From: Haemaphysalis longicornis
Lineage: Eukaryota; Arthropoda; Arachnida; Ixodida; Ixodidae
DNA: 64,000 nucleotides
Reading direction: 5' to 3'
NCBI GenBank assembly: GCA_013339765.2
Contig: CM023448.1
Location: 326,893,441 to 326,957,440 of the forward strand
Made by a program: the position numbers and the translations under genes. Positions 27,744 to 39,700 of this stretch are shown here, in pieces (the stretch's first letter is position 1; each line of letters opens with the position of its first letter). Under the pieces are notes generated by a model. That model was not told the origin of the DNA. It did no database searches and worked only from the letters and a program-made list of their open reading frames with translations.

Positions 27744-30700
27744 ACGCATGCAGGAGAGAGAGAAAGAGAATATATCTGAATGAATGAATCAATGAATGAA
27801 TGAATGAATGAATGCACAAGGACATGTGTTCGATCATTTAGTCTTTATGCCCCATGGCAAAATAAATGCTAAAAAGATAAATGCAAGTGTTAACACTGTG
27901 TCACAAGTTTCAGTGCAGTACTTTACAGTGCAGTTCTCCAAATAGTGATCACTATTTGGAGAACTAAAGTTTTTGACGTGGAACGAAGTATAACGTAGCA
28001 TTCTGTTCTTTTTTTTCTCCAGTGCAAATGGTCCAGAAAAGGCGTTATGCGGACGAGGTGGAACTTACATGGCACTGTATTTGATCTAATAAATATCCAT
28101 CTGTTTCACGATGAATCAAACTTTATAGCCATGGAATCTGTAAGTTGAAAGGACGCATGTCTGCACACCTCTCGTGTCCCTATGCGATCTACGTTAATCT
28201 GCGGCACTTCTCTCTCTGTTTTCCAGTTTCCGTCTTCATACACAAAAAACAGACAAGGGGCACTTGATTACACCCTGAACAGGTGGGTTTTGGAAAACTC
28301 GCACTTGCTAGACTGAGCTCGCACCTTTGTGTGTAAAGGAGGGCAAATAATTTTTGTGTCCTTGCTTTGTTTTGCAATACCAAAAGCTGGTGGGCACTGC
28401 ATAATGTCCATGTTGTCCGCACAGCCCTTGGAGAAGGGATTCTTTCTTCTTGAGTAGTTCTGCATGTAGCCCGGGGGGGAATGCACATGCAATGTGTACG
28501 GCAATCGGAGCCAAGAACGTGGCATAAAAAAAAATCCTCACAAAACTCTGTATTGGCAGTATCTGCAATAATCTTCGGTTAAGTAATGTGCGCCAACACT
28601 GTGGAACGCAGGGCAAATGCAGCTACAGAGTTACTGTGAGAGGACCTGAAACCTCCTCAGTTGTAATCCAGGAACATTCTATCATGGCACGTAATATTAC
28701 AGGCTGGGTATCGTGTGTTGCAGCATTGCTTCGTTTGCTCCAAATTTGTTTTCATCTGAATTTTGATGGCAGCGGGCTCTGGCTGCTGAACTCATGTAAG
28801 GGGGCTGTAGTAATACTGTGTGTTAAGGCAAAGGCACTTTGAAGCTTCCTTCAAGGTGCTTTGGTTGAACTTGCGTATAAATTGCATCGGCAGTTTTAAA
28901 AGAAAATAGAGAATGGTAACTGTTAGTATGTTAAGTTTTGCTGGTAACATAGCAATGGCAGAGTAGACAGATCAAACTTGGGCTGCACTTGCAACTGATC
29001 ATTGTAATGAAGAAGTATACGCCTTTCCATTTGCTAAATTTCAGTGACACACGAGCACACTTGGTATTGGAGCACATATGCAATTGGCTGTTTGACGCAC
29101 TTCGCAGTCGCAGCGTGAATGGCACAGTGCCGCATTAAACTGGCTGCATCTGTAAGGTCAAAGTTCCAAGTAGTTTACAGGTTGACATCTTGCAGAATAC
29201 TGAAGGCAAGCATGCTCACTCAAGAGTAATAACACGTTCACTGTAATGGCGAGTAATACGAACACATTCCAAACACCCACACAATTTTAATTTTCGGACA
29301 GTGCTTTTTGACATTGCGATTTTGCTCTGTGGCATTACTTTGGTCGTAGCATGGGCTTGACATGGGCTTGCAGTTTTTGTGACCTCGCTTCCTGTTTTTT
29401 TTTTTTTTTTTTTCCCCGAGTTATTTGTTTTGTGTCATTTACTTATGTGGAGTCATTGTTTTCATGTGCAACAGTATAAGAATTGTTTTTCATTTCAAGG
29501 ATCCAAAATGACAAGTATGAAAATGTTCCATTCTTCATCTTTGGAGACTTCAATTTTAGACTTGACACGCAAGCCGTCATAGAGGTTTGTACCTGACACT
29601 TTCCTGCTTGCTTTGTCTGATGTTGCCATACTGCCTCGAGACACTAATATTCTGCCATGTGCGTGTGCTTCACTTCACTATTTTCCATTTTTCCCGCTTT
29701 TTTTTTTCCCCCTCTTCAATGAGCATGCCAGCAGGTGACGTAAAAATTGCCCCTTTTGAATGCGAGCAACTGTTGCACCTTGCAGGAAATTACAGACAAG
29801 GCACCTCCAGTTCAAGTGAAAAGTGCCAAAAATGGGGACGTCACCAAGGTTCTCTTCAGGGATCCTAAGGACGAGAACAAGGTGAGAGTGAATGATGGCC
29901 AAGCTTGAGCGAGCCTATAGTCTTATATTCTGTCTCCCGTTGGGCTTCTGTGAAATCCAAAACCGCTACTATACTAGGGGCTGGTTAATACATCACTGTG
30001 TATGTGGTGCCAGTTTCATTGGAGTCGAACTTTTTAAAAAATGAATTATAGCAATTTTTTGTTTCCAACTGGTGCTTTGCAGGTGGTGCTCACAGTGGAA
30101 CGAAAAGTATTCTCTCTCCAAGACCACGAGGAGGCCTTCTATCGGAATGGTGGCAAATGGGCAAGTGTTCCTACTTATTGCAGGCTGAAAGGTGCCTTGA
30201 CTCGCTCAGCAATAATCAGGAATCACTTCGACTGAACAAAGTTCTGAAATATCCTCTTGTTTGTGACTTTATGTGCGTTCAATCTGTCATGTGCATCAGT
30301 CACGGGTGGCCGTGGCATAGGAACTAGTACATTCTGAATACATTTAGACTCTCTTTTTGTAATACAAGCAATACAAGCAGAAGTGTGAGCATGAATGGAA
30401 AGGAATTGAGCCGTCGGAGATTTCAGGATAGATTTAAACACAGCAGGCACTTGAAGGATAATGGGGTTGTGTTAACCGAGTGCACTGAAATTTCGAAGGC
30501 TGAGGGTAGACCACTGTAGGCAGCATTTCTGGACATTGAAGGGGTTTGGGGCAATGTAATAGTTGCTGTGGAGTATCCTGATCAAGCCGTTATAGCACAC
30601 TTGACATGGGAAACACAGAAAGGCTCAGCTGGTCAATGCCCATTCAGGGTTGTGACAGGAGTGCCCTTTGAGCTCACTGCTGTTCATGCTTTACACGGCA

Positions 30701-33700
30701 GAGCTAGGAAAGAAGTGGGGATAAAGTCAGTCGTGGTCAAATTTCATATGTGTAGGCAACAAGGCGAAGTGGTGCCGGGATGTATGCAGATGACACTTGT
30801 TCTTTGGCTGATAGCCAAAGAAGTATGCAGCCAGCTGCTCATATATACTTGCGGCCAAGAAGCCTGATACCTTGGTTTAAATTTTAGTACAGAAAAGTTA
30901 GGGATAATGGTTTTCATTGGAAGTACAAATAAATACACCAAAGTGCGATGAATTTAGAAAGGCATAATGTTTCGGGGGTGCTCATATTTGCGGACATGGT
31001 ACTCTGCTTAAAATCAGACACCCTATTGGGCCTAGAAGTAAATGAAATGACGATAGGCCATTAGGCTTTAGGCATGTATGGCAAAACAATGAACAAAGCA
31101 GTACAGGAAGGTCAGAGCTGGCCGTTGTTCAAAGCTTGAGAAGATTAAAGTAAGATATGTTTTGAGAGAGGTTACGAACTGTGAATCACTCGAAGAGGGC
31201 AGGCGAAGTATACCTTTACATAAAAGCGTGGGCATGCAGTGGCGAAACTAAACTGTAAAGCTAACTGAGATATGTGAACAGGGAAGGAGCAAACGCGACC
31301 AACAGGCAAAACAGACGAACGAATAAATGGAGGAAAAAAGTGAAATTTCAAAATGTCTTTAAGGGGGCACGAGGAAGAGCAGTGTTATTCCAAAAAGTAA
31401 AATCTGTGTGATAGCTGTGAACGCAGTGCTTCGCTATTTGAAGCTTACTCTTTTGTTACCACGCCTATTCAAAATCGTTCAATTTGAACGATACCTTGAG
31501 AGCCCCTTTTCATAGTGTTCCAGGCGTTTCTGGAAGAAGTAAAGCTATTTGGGGTTAGCTCAGGAAATGCCCTTTCAAAGTCATTTGTCTTTTCATTTTT
31601 GCAAGAAAAACGTGATTTTTGACGCGCATTTGCATCACCTGGGGGTGGGAAAGGGGCGTGGTCATCGTGCGTCACTGCCACCAAAGAAGAAGGCGTGCTG
31701 CTCGTAATTATTCTGCATCGGTGTTTGCTTTTTGTTATCAGGGCACAAATGGTACAAGATTTTAAATTGTCAGGTAATTGTAATAATCACTGAAATCGGC
31801 TGAAAATATAAAGCAGTGCCTGTTTGCAAAGTTATTCTAGGCAGTTTTATTTCCTTTGTGCACGTTGGTTTAGGTTGTGCTGTAGTTCTACTTACCACAG
31901 GGCCATTCGCAAACAGTTTACAACAGTTTCGGTTTCGTTTCTGCATCACAAAGGTCATATTTGGCGCTACTATGCAGGTACCCAACTTCAAGCCTATTTG
32001 CCATGGTGCCTTCAGCGTCCGCTACTGATTCTCGAAAAAAGCATGGCACTTGTGATTTCATCCCACCCTAAGCTGATTTCTGCGATAAGAACTTCTGGTG
32101 AAAGTCAAAAGATAACACCCAGTTGCCAGATATCAGTTTCGACAAGGAGAGCGCTTCAAACCGCCAGCTGTTCACCGGCTAGTTTTGTTTCCATACGAGG
32201 GTATCACTGGAGCATAGGGTTTCTCACTAGCATTGAAAAAACTCTAAGCTCCAGAGGTCTAGTGCTGCTCCCTAGTTGAACTGTCTATTCGTACGGAGTC
32301 TCCAACAGGTTTGGTATTGTTTCTTTTTGAAAATGTTATGTGGCGCTGCAATGCAGGAGGCTCGTAGTGCTGAATGAACTCTTCCGTCACGCAACAGCTA
32401 CTCGATGAAAGCTTGCAGGGCACGAGCACATCGCATTCTAGCACATCGCACCCAGTTACTGCAAGCAGGGCTACAATAGCGAGTCAGAAGGTGATAATAA
32501 ACCGCAGGTTTTTGATTTGAGAGGTAACTGACAGTGAATGTCAATGAGCATCAACCACCGAGTTTCGCTTTCAACTCCATGCAAATTTTTCCACATCACG
32601 TGCTTGTCCCGAATACTGTTCTGGCCATAAATGCTATGTCAGTCATTGACAAGATGTTTTTGCGTCATGCAGGGACAAATTAGTGCCTCCGATAATGTCA
32701 AAGTGCCAAATTCCTTCTAGGGAACCACCCAAAATTGTGAATTTTGAAATGGCGGTTGGGCTTCACTGCATGGTGCGGGCACCACGCGTGCTAACGTCTT
32801 TTTTTATATATCTGACAAACTTCCGCGCAATTCAACTTTTTTAAGGGTATGTTTCTGAAATGTTTCCTTACAAAATGTATATTCGAAATTTTTTCTATCG
32901 GTGGTTTGTTGTACACAATTCCTTTTAAGAACTGGTGTTGTTGGAAAGGGTGTTGAATCATCTGCATTTAATGTCACTGCAATATGTGCCTAACTAGTAT
33001 GGTTAGCAGAAGAAAACCTTTCTTAGACCGCTAAAGATCGGTCAAATTCGCGTGGTAACGAAAGAGTGAAGCAGGTTGTATCAGAATGAAGAAGTTTGTA
33101 GGAAGTAAACACAAAATGATGGGGCATGTGTTGTCTGTGGAAAGGAAACAAATGGTTTTTGCTGAAATATGATCCATGTGGTGGAAATGTCCACCTTCCT
33201 GAAGCTCTGGGGTTTAAAGGCAATACACACACAAAGTGAACTGCAATGCCTCGGAGGTGACAAAACGGAGAAGTAAAACTTAGAACATCTTTCACCGATT
33301 ATGAACTAAATTTAATTTACTCGAGCCTGCCGCTAACACAAGAAGGGTAGAACTATGTAGATGCATTAGCTTCTGTTATGAGATGATGCATCACTCGTCG
33401 TGGTTATGCGAGAAGTGAATGGGAGGCCTCAGGCACAAGATCCAAGTGCTGTAACGGTATGTTGCGGGTTGGCATGTATCCACTTTCCCCTCCACACTTT
33501 GGGTCACCCAGAACGTTCATGATTGACCAGCATTTGCGTGAAGGCTCAGGAGTTTGTTTTCACTGGTGCTTCGATGGCTCCTACATGCCGAATTCGTGGA
33601 TCCGTGCACACGCTGAATCCATCTTGAGACGTGAGCCGAGCGGGGCCTCGCTTTCTTTCCGCATGCTCGCAGCTGCAAGAGCATGACAAGGAGCCTGGAC

Positions 33701-36700
33701 TGTTCAAGGACCGCCTGTTTGAGTTTGACATCGCCTTCCCACCGAGGTGAGCCGTGGGGGTGTGGCGGTGAGAGTGCAGGCGGGTGATGCGTGTGCACGG
33801 GGCGTGTGCAGCTACCCGTTCAAGGAGGAGTCCTCGGGCCCCAGCAGTTACATGCGCACACGCTGCCCGGCCTGGTGCGACCGCATTCTGCTGAGCAAGT
33901 CGGCCAGGGCTCTGGTGTACACGGTGAGGAACCAGCCTTTGCTCTCTCCCTGCTGTTTCGGGCACGTTCCCTTGGAAGTGGGGGTGCTGGGGCATGCGCA
34001 GGACCTTCCCCAGTCGCTGACACCCCGGAGGCCTTGTTGTGGTTGTGGGTCTTTGTTTTCCCATTTACCAATATTTATTTATTTATTTATTTATTTATTC
34101 ACAATACCCCTAAAGGCCCCCGTGAGGGGGTATTACATAGGGGGGTTACATAGCACACGTGTTGTATTAGCGCAGTAAAGGGGAAAAAATAAACAAAAAG
34201 AAGCAAGAATGTTCACACTGAAAATGCAAATAAATACACATTGTTAACTTGAAAAAAGTGATAACGCAGTAATCAAATCATTATAGCAAACAAAAAAGAC
34301 AGGAATATAATACAGATGGTTCAAATTCAAGCGCGACACGATGTGCAATCTATCAGAACAACAAGAACAAAAATAAAATACAGAGCAAAAATAAAAATGT
34401 TCAGTACACAATTTCAAGGACGGGAAAAAAAAAAAAGAGGAAAGTGCTAGGTTAGCTGTTGAATTAGTTCCTGGAATTTCGTGTTGTCTTTTTGAGAAGC
34501 GATATGAGATGGTAGATTATTCCATTCGACTATGGTACGTGGAATGAAAGACCGGGCAAAGGCAGATGAGTGGCAATTTGTGCGTTTAACTTTGTAGGAG
34601 TGGTCTCGGCGAGGGAAAATGACTGGAGGTGGCTCGAAGAAATCATCGTGAAGTGACGCATGGTGATACAGCTTATGGAACAGTGATAGGCGGGAAAGTT
34701 GGCGGCGATGTACTAGATCAGGTAGTTCGGCGCGACGTTTTAGTGCTGTGACGCTAGAATGAAATGAGTAGTCTGAATATATGAAGCGAGCAGCCCGGTT
34801 TTGCAGAGATTCAATATCAGTTACGATGTATGCCTGATGGGGATCCCAAATGGCTGATGCATACTCAATTTTAGGACGTATTAGTGTAGTAAAGGTAAGT
34901 TTTCGAATGTCGGAAGGAGCATGTTTAAGGTTATGCTTTAGAAAACCGAAAGAGCGATTAGCGGAAGCCAGGGTGTGTTTTATGTGATAATGCCGTGACA
35001 GATCGGGTTGAAGGTGAACTCCTAGATATTTATAAGTGGATACGAGGTCAATTGAACGGTTATTGAGCACGTAGGAGGTAGGAAAGCGGGAGGCGCTGAT
35101 TAGTGAAGGACATATACTTAGTTTTAAAATGGTTTTAGGGTCATTAGCCAAGATGAGCACCATGCATTGATAGCGTTAATATCAGTTTGCAAAGCTTCAC
35201 GGTCATTATCGCAAGAAATTATTCGGTAAATCACACAGTCATCAGCAAAGATTCTTATTCGGGAAGAGACACAGGATGGTAAGTCGTTAATATAGATTAA
35301 AAACAGTAGCGGTCCTAGTACGCTGCCCTGGGGGACTCCGGAAGTAACAGGTTTGAAAGAAGAGGTACAAGTGTTAGCAGACGTGAACTGTAGGCGTGAT
35401 GAAAGGAAATCTTTTACCCATGATAAAATGTTAGAGTGAATGTTAAGCCGAGAAAGTTTCGTGAGGAGCCTGTGATGAGGAACACGGTCGAAGGCTTTTG
35501 AAAAGTCAAGAAAAATGGCGTCAACTTGGGATCCATCGTCGAGAGATGAATGAATGTCATGAATGAAACCTGCGAGCTGTGTGTCACAAGAATATCCTCT
35601 GCGAAATCCGTGTTGGTACTTATGTATGATGTTATGATCCTCCAGGTAGTTGATAATTTGTGTGTGTATTATATGTTCGAGGAGTTTACAAATGTTACTG
35701 GTTAACGAAATAGGACGATAGTTTAGGGGAGAAGAGCGTTCACCAGATTCAGCGTTCACCAGAGCGTTCACCAGATTCAGCGTTCACCAGAGCGTTCACC
35801 AATACATGGCGCGTTATGCACGACGGGTTTACAAGAATGCTTTCACAGAACGTTTGATATTTGGCTGGACTCCTGGTGCATCTACTGTTCATGAAGACAC
35901 TCAAACATTCTCAGGAAATTCTGAAATGCATATCTTTGTTGTAACTCTGTGAGTGTCTTGGTTGAGCGAAGGCAGCAACTTTGGAGTTCAGAGATCCGCG
36001 ATTATTTTATTTGTGCGAATAGTTAGGGTTAGTGTCGTTGAAGCAAAGTGAATGCAAAATTTATTGAAGGAAAGCCATAGTATATTCATAACAATGTTAC
36101 GTACCTACATAGCATGGGCTTCACTGCACACATTAAAACTGCTTTGTTACTTACACACCAAATCTAACCAAACTTAGTGCACAAGTACACTTAGGCATGG
36201 GAGAGTCAAATAGAAATCACTTTGTAACTACCATGTATACTTTTCAAGTTGAGTACATCCTACTAATTTATCATCCCATAATTAAACAACTAATATAGCG
36301 TAAATTTTCTCATATTGTTGTGCCTTTGTGTTCACAAAGGTGTACTGGGTGTAATAAAACTGCTGTCTGGTTGCTTTTCTAGCCTCAGTAAATATCAGCA
36401 AAAATGGCATAATATTCATGCCCTACCCCTCAAGTTAAAAAATGTGTTTGCTCAAAATCTGTATATGCTTTTTAAATTTAGTTATAGCTACAAAGCCCCG
36501 AAAGAACTAGCAAACAGCTTTATTGCCCACAGTACATTTTTGTGAACGCAGTGGCACAAAAATTTGAAGAAATTTAAGCTTTATTAGTTCTCTAATTAAG
36601 AAATTACTAGTAGGATGCACTCATAATTTGAAAAGTATACAAGGTAGTTACAAAGAGATTTCTGTTTTGACCTTGTCATAGTCAACTGTACTTAACACTA

Positions 36701-39700
36701 AGTTTGGTTAGGTTCAGTGCATAAATTATGCAAGGTGTTTTACTTGCCACGTTCGTCACCTCTCAATCAGAAAGAATAGCAAGCATGATGAAACAACAAA
36801 TAAAGACGTGCAGTTTAACACAAACATGGAAGACTTTTCTGAGGAAATAGAGCTCATGCATTTTTCAATCCTTTCTGTTGTTGTGTGGTACACAGAGGAG
36901 CATATTATTGCATACCATAGAGTTTCATACAAATAACTAGAGGGGAAACTGGCGCTAGTGTCAACGCGAACAAGGCAGCGGCGCTTACGCTTCAATGGGA
37001 ATGATGGGTAGTTGTGGAATCGGATTGCGTAGGATCAAAACGGGCTTATGGCTGCGCAAATTGCGTTTTTTGACAAAAAAAGCTCTTATTGCCCGACTCT
37101 CCGTTTACAAATTACATGGCGAACAAGAAAGTTAGTGACGAAAAACCGAGTTTGTACGAAATAAAACCGCGCGTTTAAATAAAAAGCAGACGCGGAGTCG
37201 AGGGGGTTTGTGGAGCAGGTTTGCCATTTTCTGCCAACTACAGCAGGAAGCGGGCTTCTTTAAAAACTACTTGTAAAAATTTCGGCGCTGGTGGTTTGTA
37301 ATAGTAAGAAAATTTTTGTGCTCATAAGAAAAAAGAAACCGATTACCTTTGGAGAAGTTATATAGTGACATACATCAAGCTGCGTTCCTATCAGCCGCCG
37401 GTGCTGCTGTTCTACGCCGTAGGAGCCGGCGTTCGCACGAAAGATTCGCAACCGTCCTCACCTTTGACCAGCTTTGACAATGCATTGCTCTGCCGAATGA
37501 GCAGCGCCGCAACTCCTAATTAGCAGGCAACTTCGCCGCACAGAGCGCCGTCATTTGTGTTTACATGCTCGCTGTGCGGCAATGCATTGATAACCCACCC
37601 AATTCGCAGCTCTGGTTTCTGGTTACAGGCATGCAGTTTAAGGAGAAACGTATTTTGATCACTCCTCCCGACACCCCGCCTAGGCAAATGCGTTCATGTA
37701 AAGCCAAAACGAAAACGAAACTGCCTGCAATCCATAGTAAGTTCCGCAAGCCATCAAGCGCCAATCCGAATCCACAACTATCCATCACGCCCATTGAGGC
37801 GTACGATCGCAGCGCCAGTTTCCCCTCTAGTTATATTGTAGGAAACTCTATGTTGCATACAGTTTTTCTGGCCTAGACTCTCATTGCTTTTGCTTCAAGG
37901 ACAGGAAGAAGTTAGTTTTTTGTTGGTCTGCCAATTTAAAAGTGCAGTGCAGAAGCTGTAAATAGAAACAAGGGCCCTGTTTACATAATTTTTCTTTTGC
38001 AGTCTTTTTGCAACAAAAAATTTATCTGCAACCTGTTGTTTCATTGACTTCAAGATTGTATTGATAGGGCAAATTATCCTGGACAAGTTGTGCTCAATGC
38101 TGTATCGTTTGCACAGAAATGCTCGACAGGCTGAGCGCGTTTTGCTTACTGTAAAAACTTTTGTTCCAGTCTATGACAGGGCATAGAGGACCAGAAAAAT
38201 ATAAAGGCAAATGTATTACTCTATCACCTAATGGGAACAGTTTACTTTATGCACATGCCCTTTCTAAGCTACATTTTTTTTTAAGGGGGGGGGGGGTGGG
38301 GGTTAATACACCATTTTCCATAAGCAGCCGGGAAAGGAAGAAAATACTCGCAAACCAGTTCTCTCGGCGGCTCGCGCGCCTTCCGCTTCCGGCGGACCAG
38401 CGTTGCCTGTGCGCGCTGGGCTGCTACATCGCTCGGCGCGGTGTGCTCCGCTGCGTAGTTCAGGAGTGTTTTGCACCGTGTGCTTAGTTTTTGCGAAACT
38501 TTCAACTGTTTATGCCAATGCTGCGATGCCGTTCAAGGCGCAAATGTCGGTTGGTCAGCACTGTGCAGTGGTGTGTTAGGGAACAACCAGGGAAAGCGAG
38601 AAAAAGTCGCCGACAGCACATATCTGCACGACACTGCCTGGAGAAAATGCAATGCGGTTGCAACATGTTTTTGCTGCATCGCTTCCCAACGGACACCGAG
38701 TTGAGATATCGGTGGAAGCCGCTGATAAACCGCAACGACTTTGTACCAACGACCACCTCTAGGGTTTGTTCGGTGCACTTTTTGGACGGCAAGCAGGCGG
38801 AGCAAAATCCACTTATCACTGGCAAAGCTGTGACAAGGGCGACAAAACGGAACCCCGTGAATGTTAGAAGTAACTTTATCCCTCACAATACAACACTGAT
38901 TGATTGATTAATTTATTAGGGGGTTTAACCGGCCGACACTTCATATAGGCGCGCCGTAGTGGAGGGCCCCGGATCAGTTGAGACCACCTGGGGATCTTTA
39001 GTGTGCGCCGATGCAATACAACATTACAATAAGTTCGGGTTCCTTGTAATCAATTTAAAATAACGTATATTGTTCGTTCATTATAGCCGATTGTCATTAA
39101 CCCTTTGAGGGTCGAAATTTTTCGCCAAATGCGACCCCCCAGGGTCAATTTTTTTTATTGCTGATTTAAATTCTTCGGATGAATCTATTTCGAGAAAAAA
39201 ATATCGTAATTTTTTTAGGGTGACCATAAAGTGACAAAAAAATCGTTTGTGTTGTTACATACATGTGGTTTATTTATGAGTAACACAAGAAAAATCCTAA
39301 ATAAAAATGAGAGAGTAACAAGCCGGCACCTTTTGAGTGGATCGAAATCAGATAGACATCGGTTTCGCGGGCGCAAAAAGCGGGAAGTGCCTGGAGGATA
39401 ATACTAAAACCAGCCGCTGCGCGCGCGGCCGGATGCGCGAGCGATAGACGGTGCATCGCTCCTATAAAATACAAAAAAAAGGAGAAAAGAGCCTCATCAG
39501 TTTCGCAGGCGACCTTGGTCTGTGGCAGGCGCAAGAAGCGAGAGGCACCCGGGCGCCCGGTGGGCGATACCCAGCGCGCCCCCTCATTACCGGATACGCA
39601 AGCAATAGCTGGTGCGCCACTGAAGTAAATCATAAAAAAATAAAAAGAAGAGCCATCGGCGCAAGAAAAAAATTTGACGTATTTCCGAAGTGTGGCAGCA

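Larger units (their letters stand above)
22859..28022 (+). other. INPP5A: INPP5A intron 6
   Basis: Holds a Ruka-like SINE with target duplications (26399-26639), GT and TGAA microsatellites (27703-27814) and the 34-bp palindrome (27932-27965). The stretch 22859-26398 shows no feature I can name. Confidence 0.7.

Noticed and set aside
30161..30165. A GT donor four bases after the GC donor of INPP5A exon 11
   Set aside because: It needs a different acceptor (after CTGCAAG) and loses one aligned residue; kept only as an alternative.
31824..32279. A 151-codon open frame in INPP5A intron 11
   Set aside because: No recognisable domain, and an overlapping frame is similarly open; likely chance.
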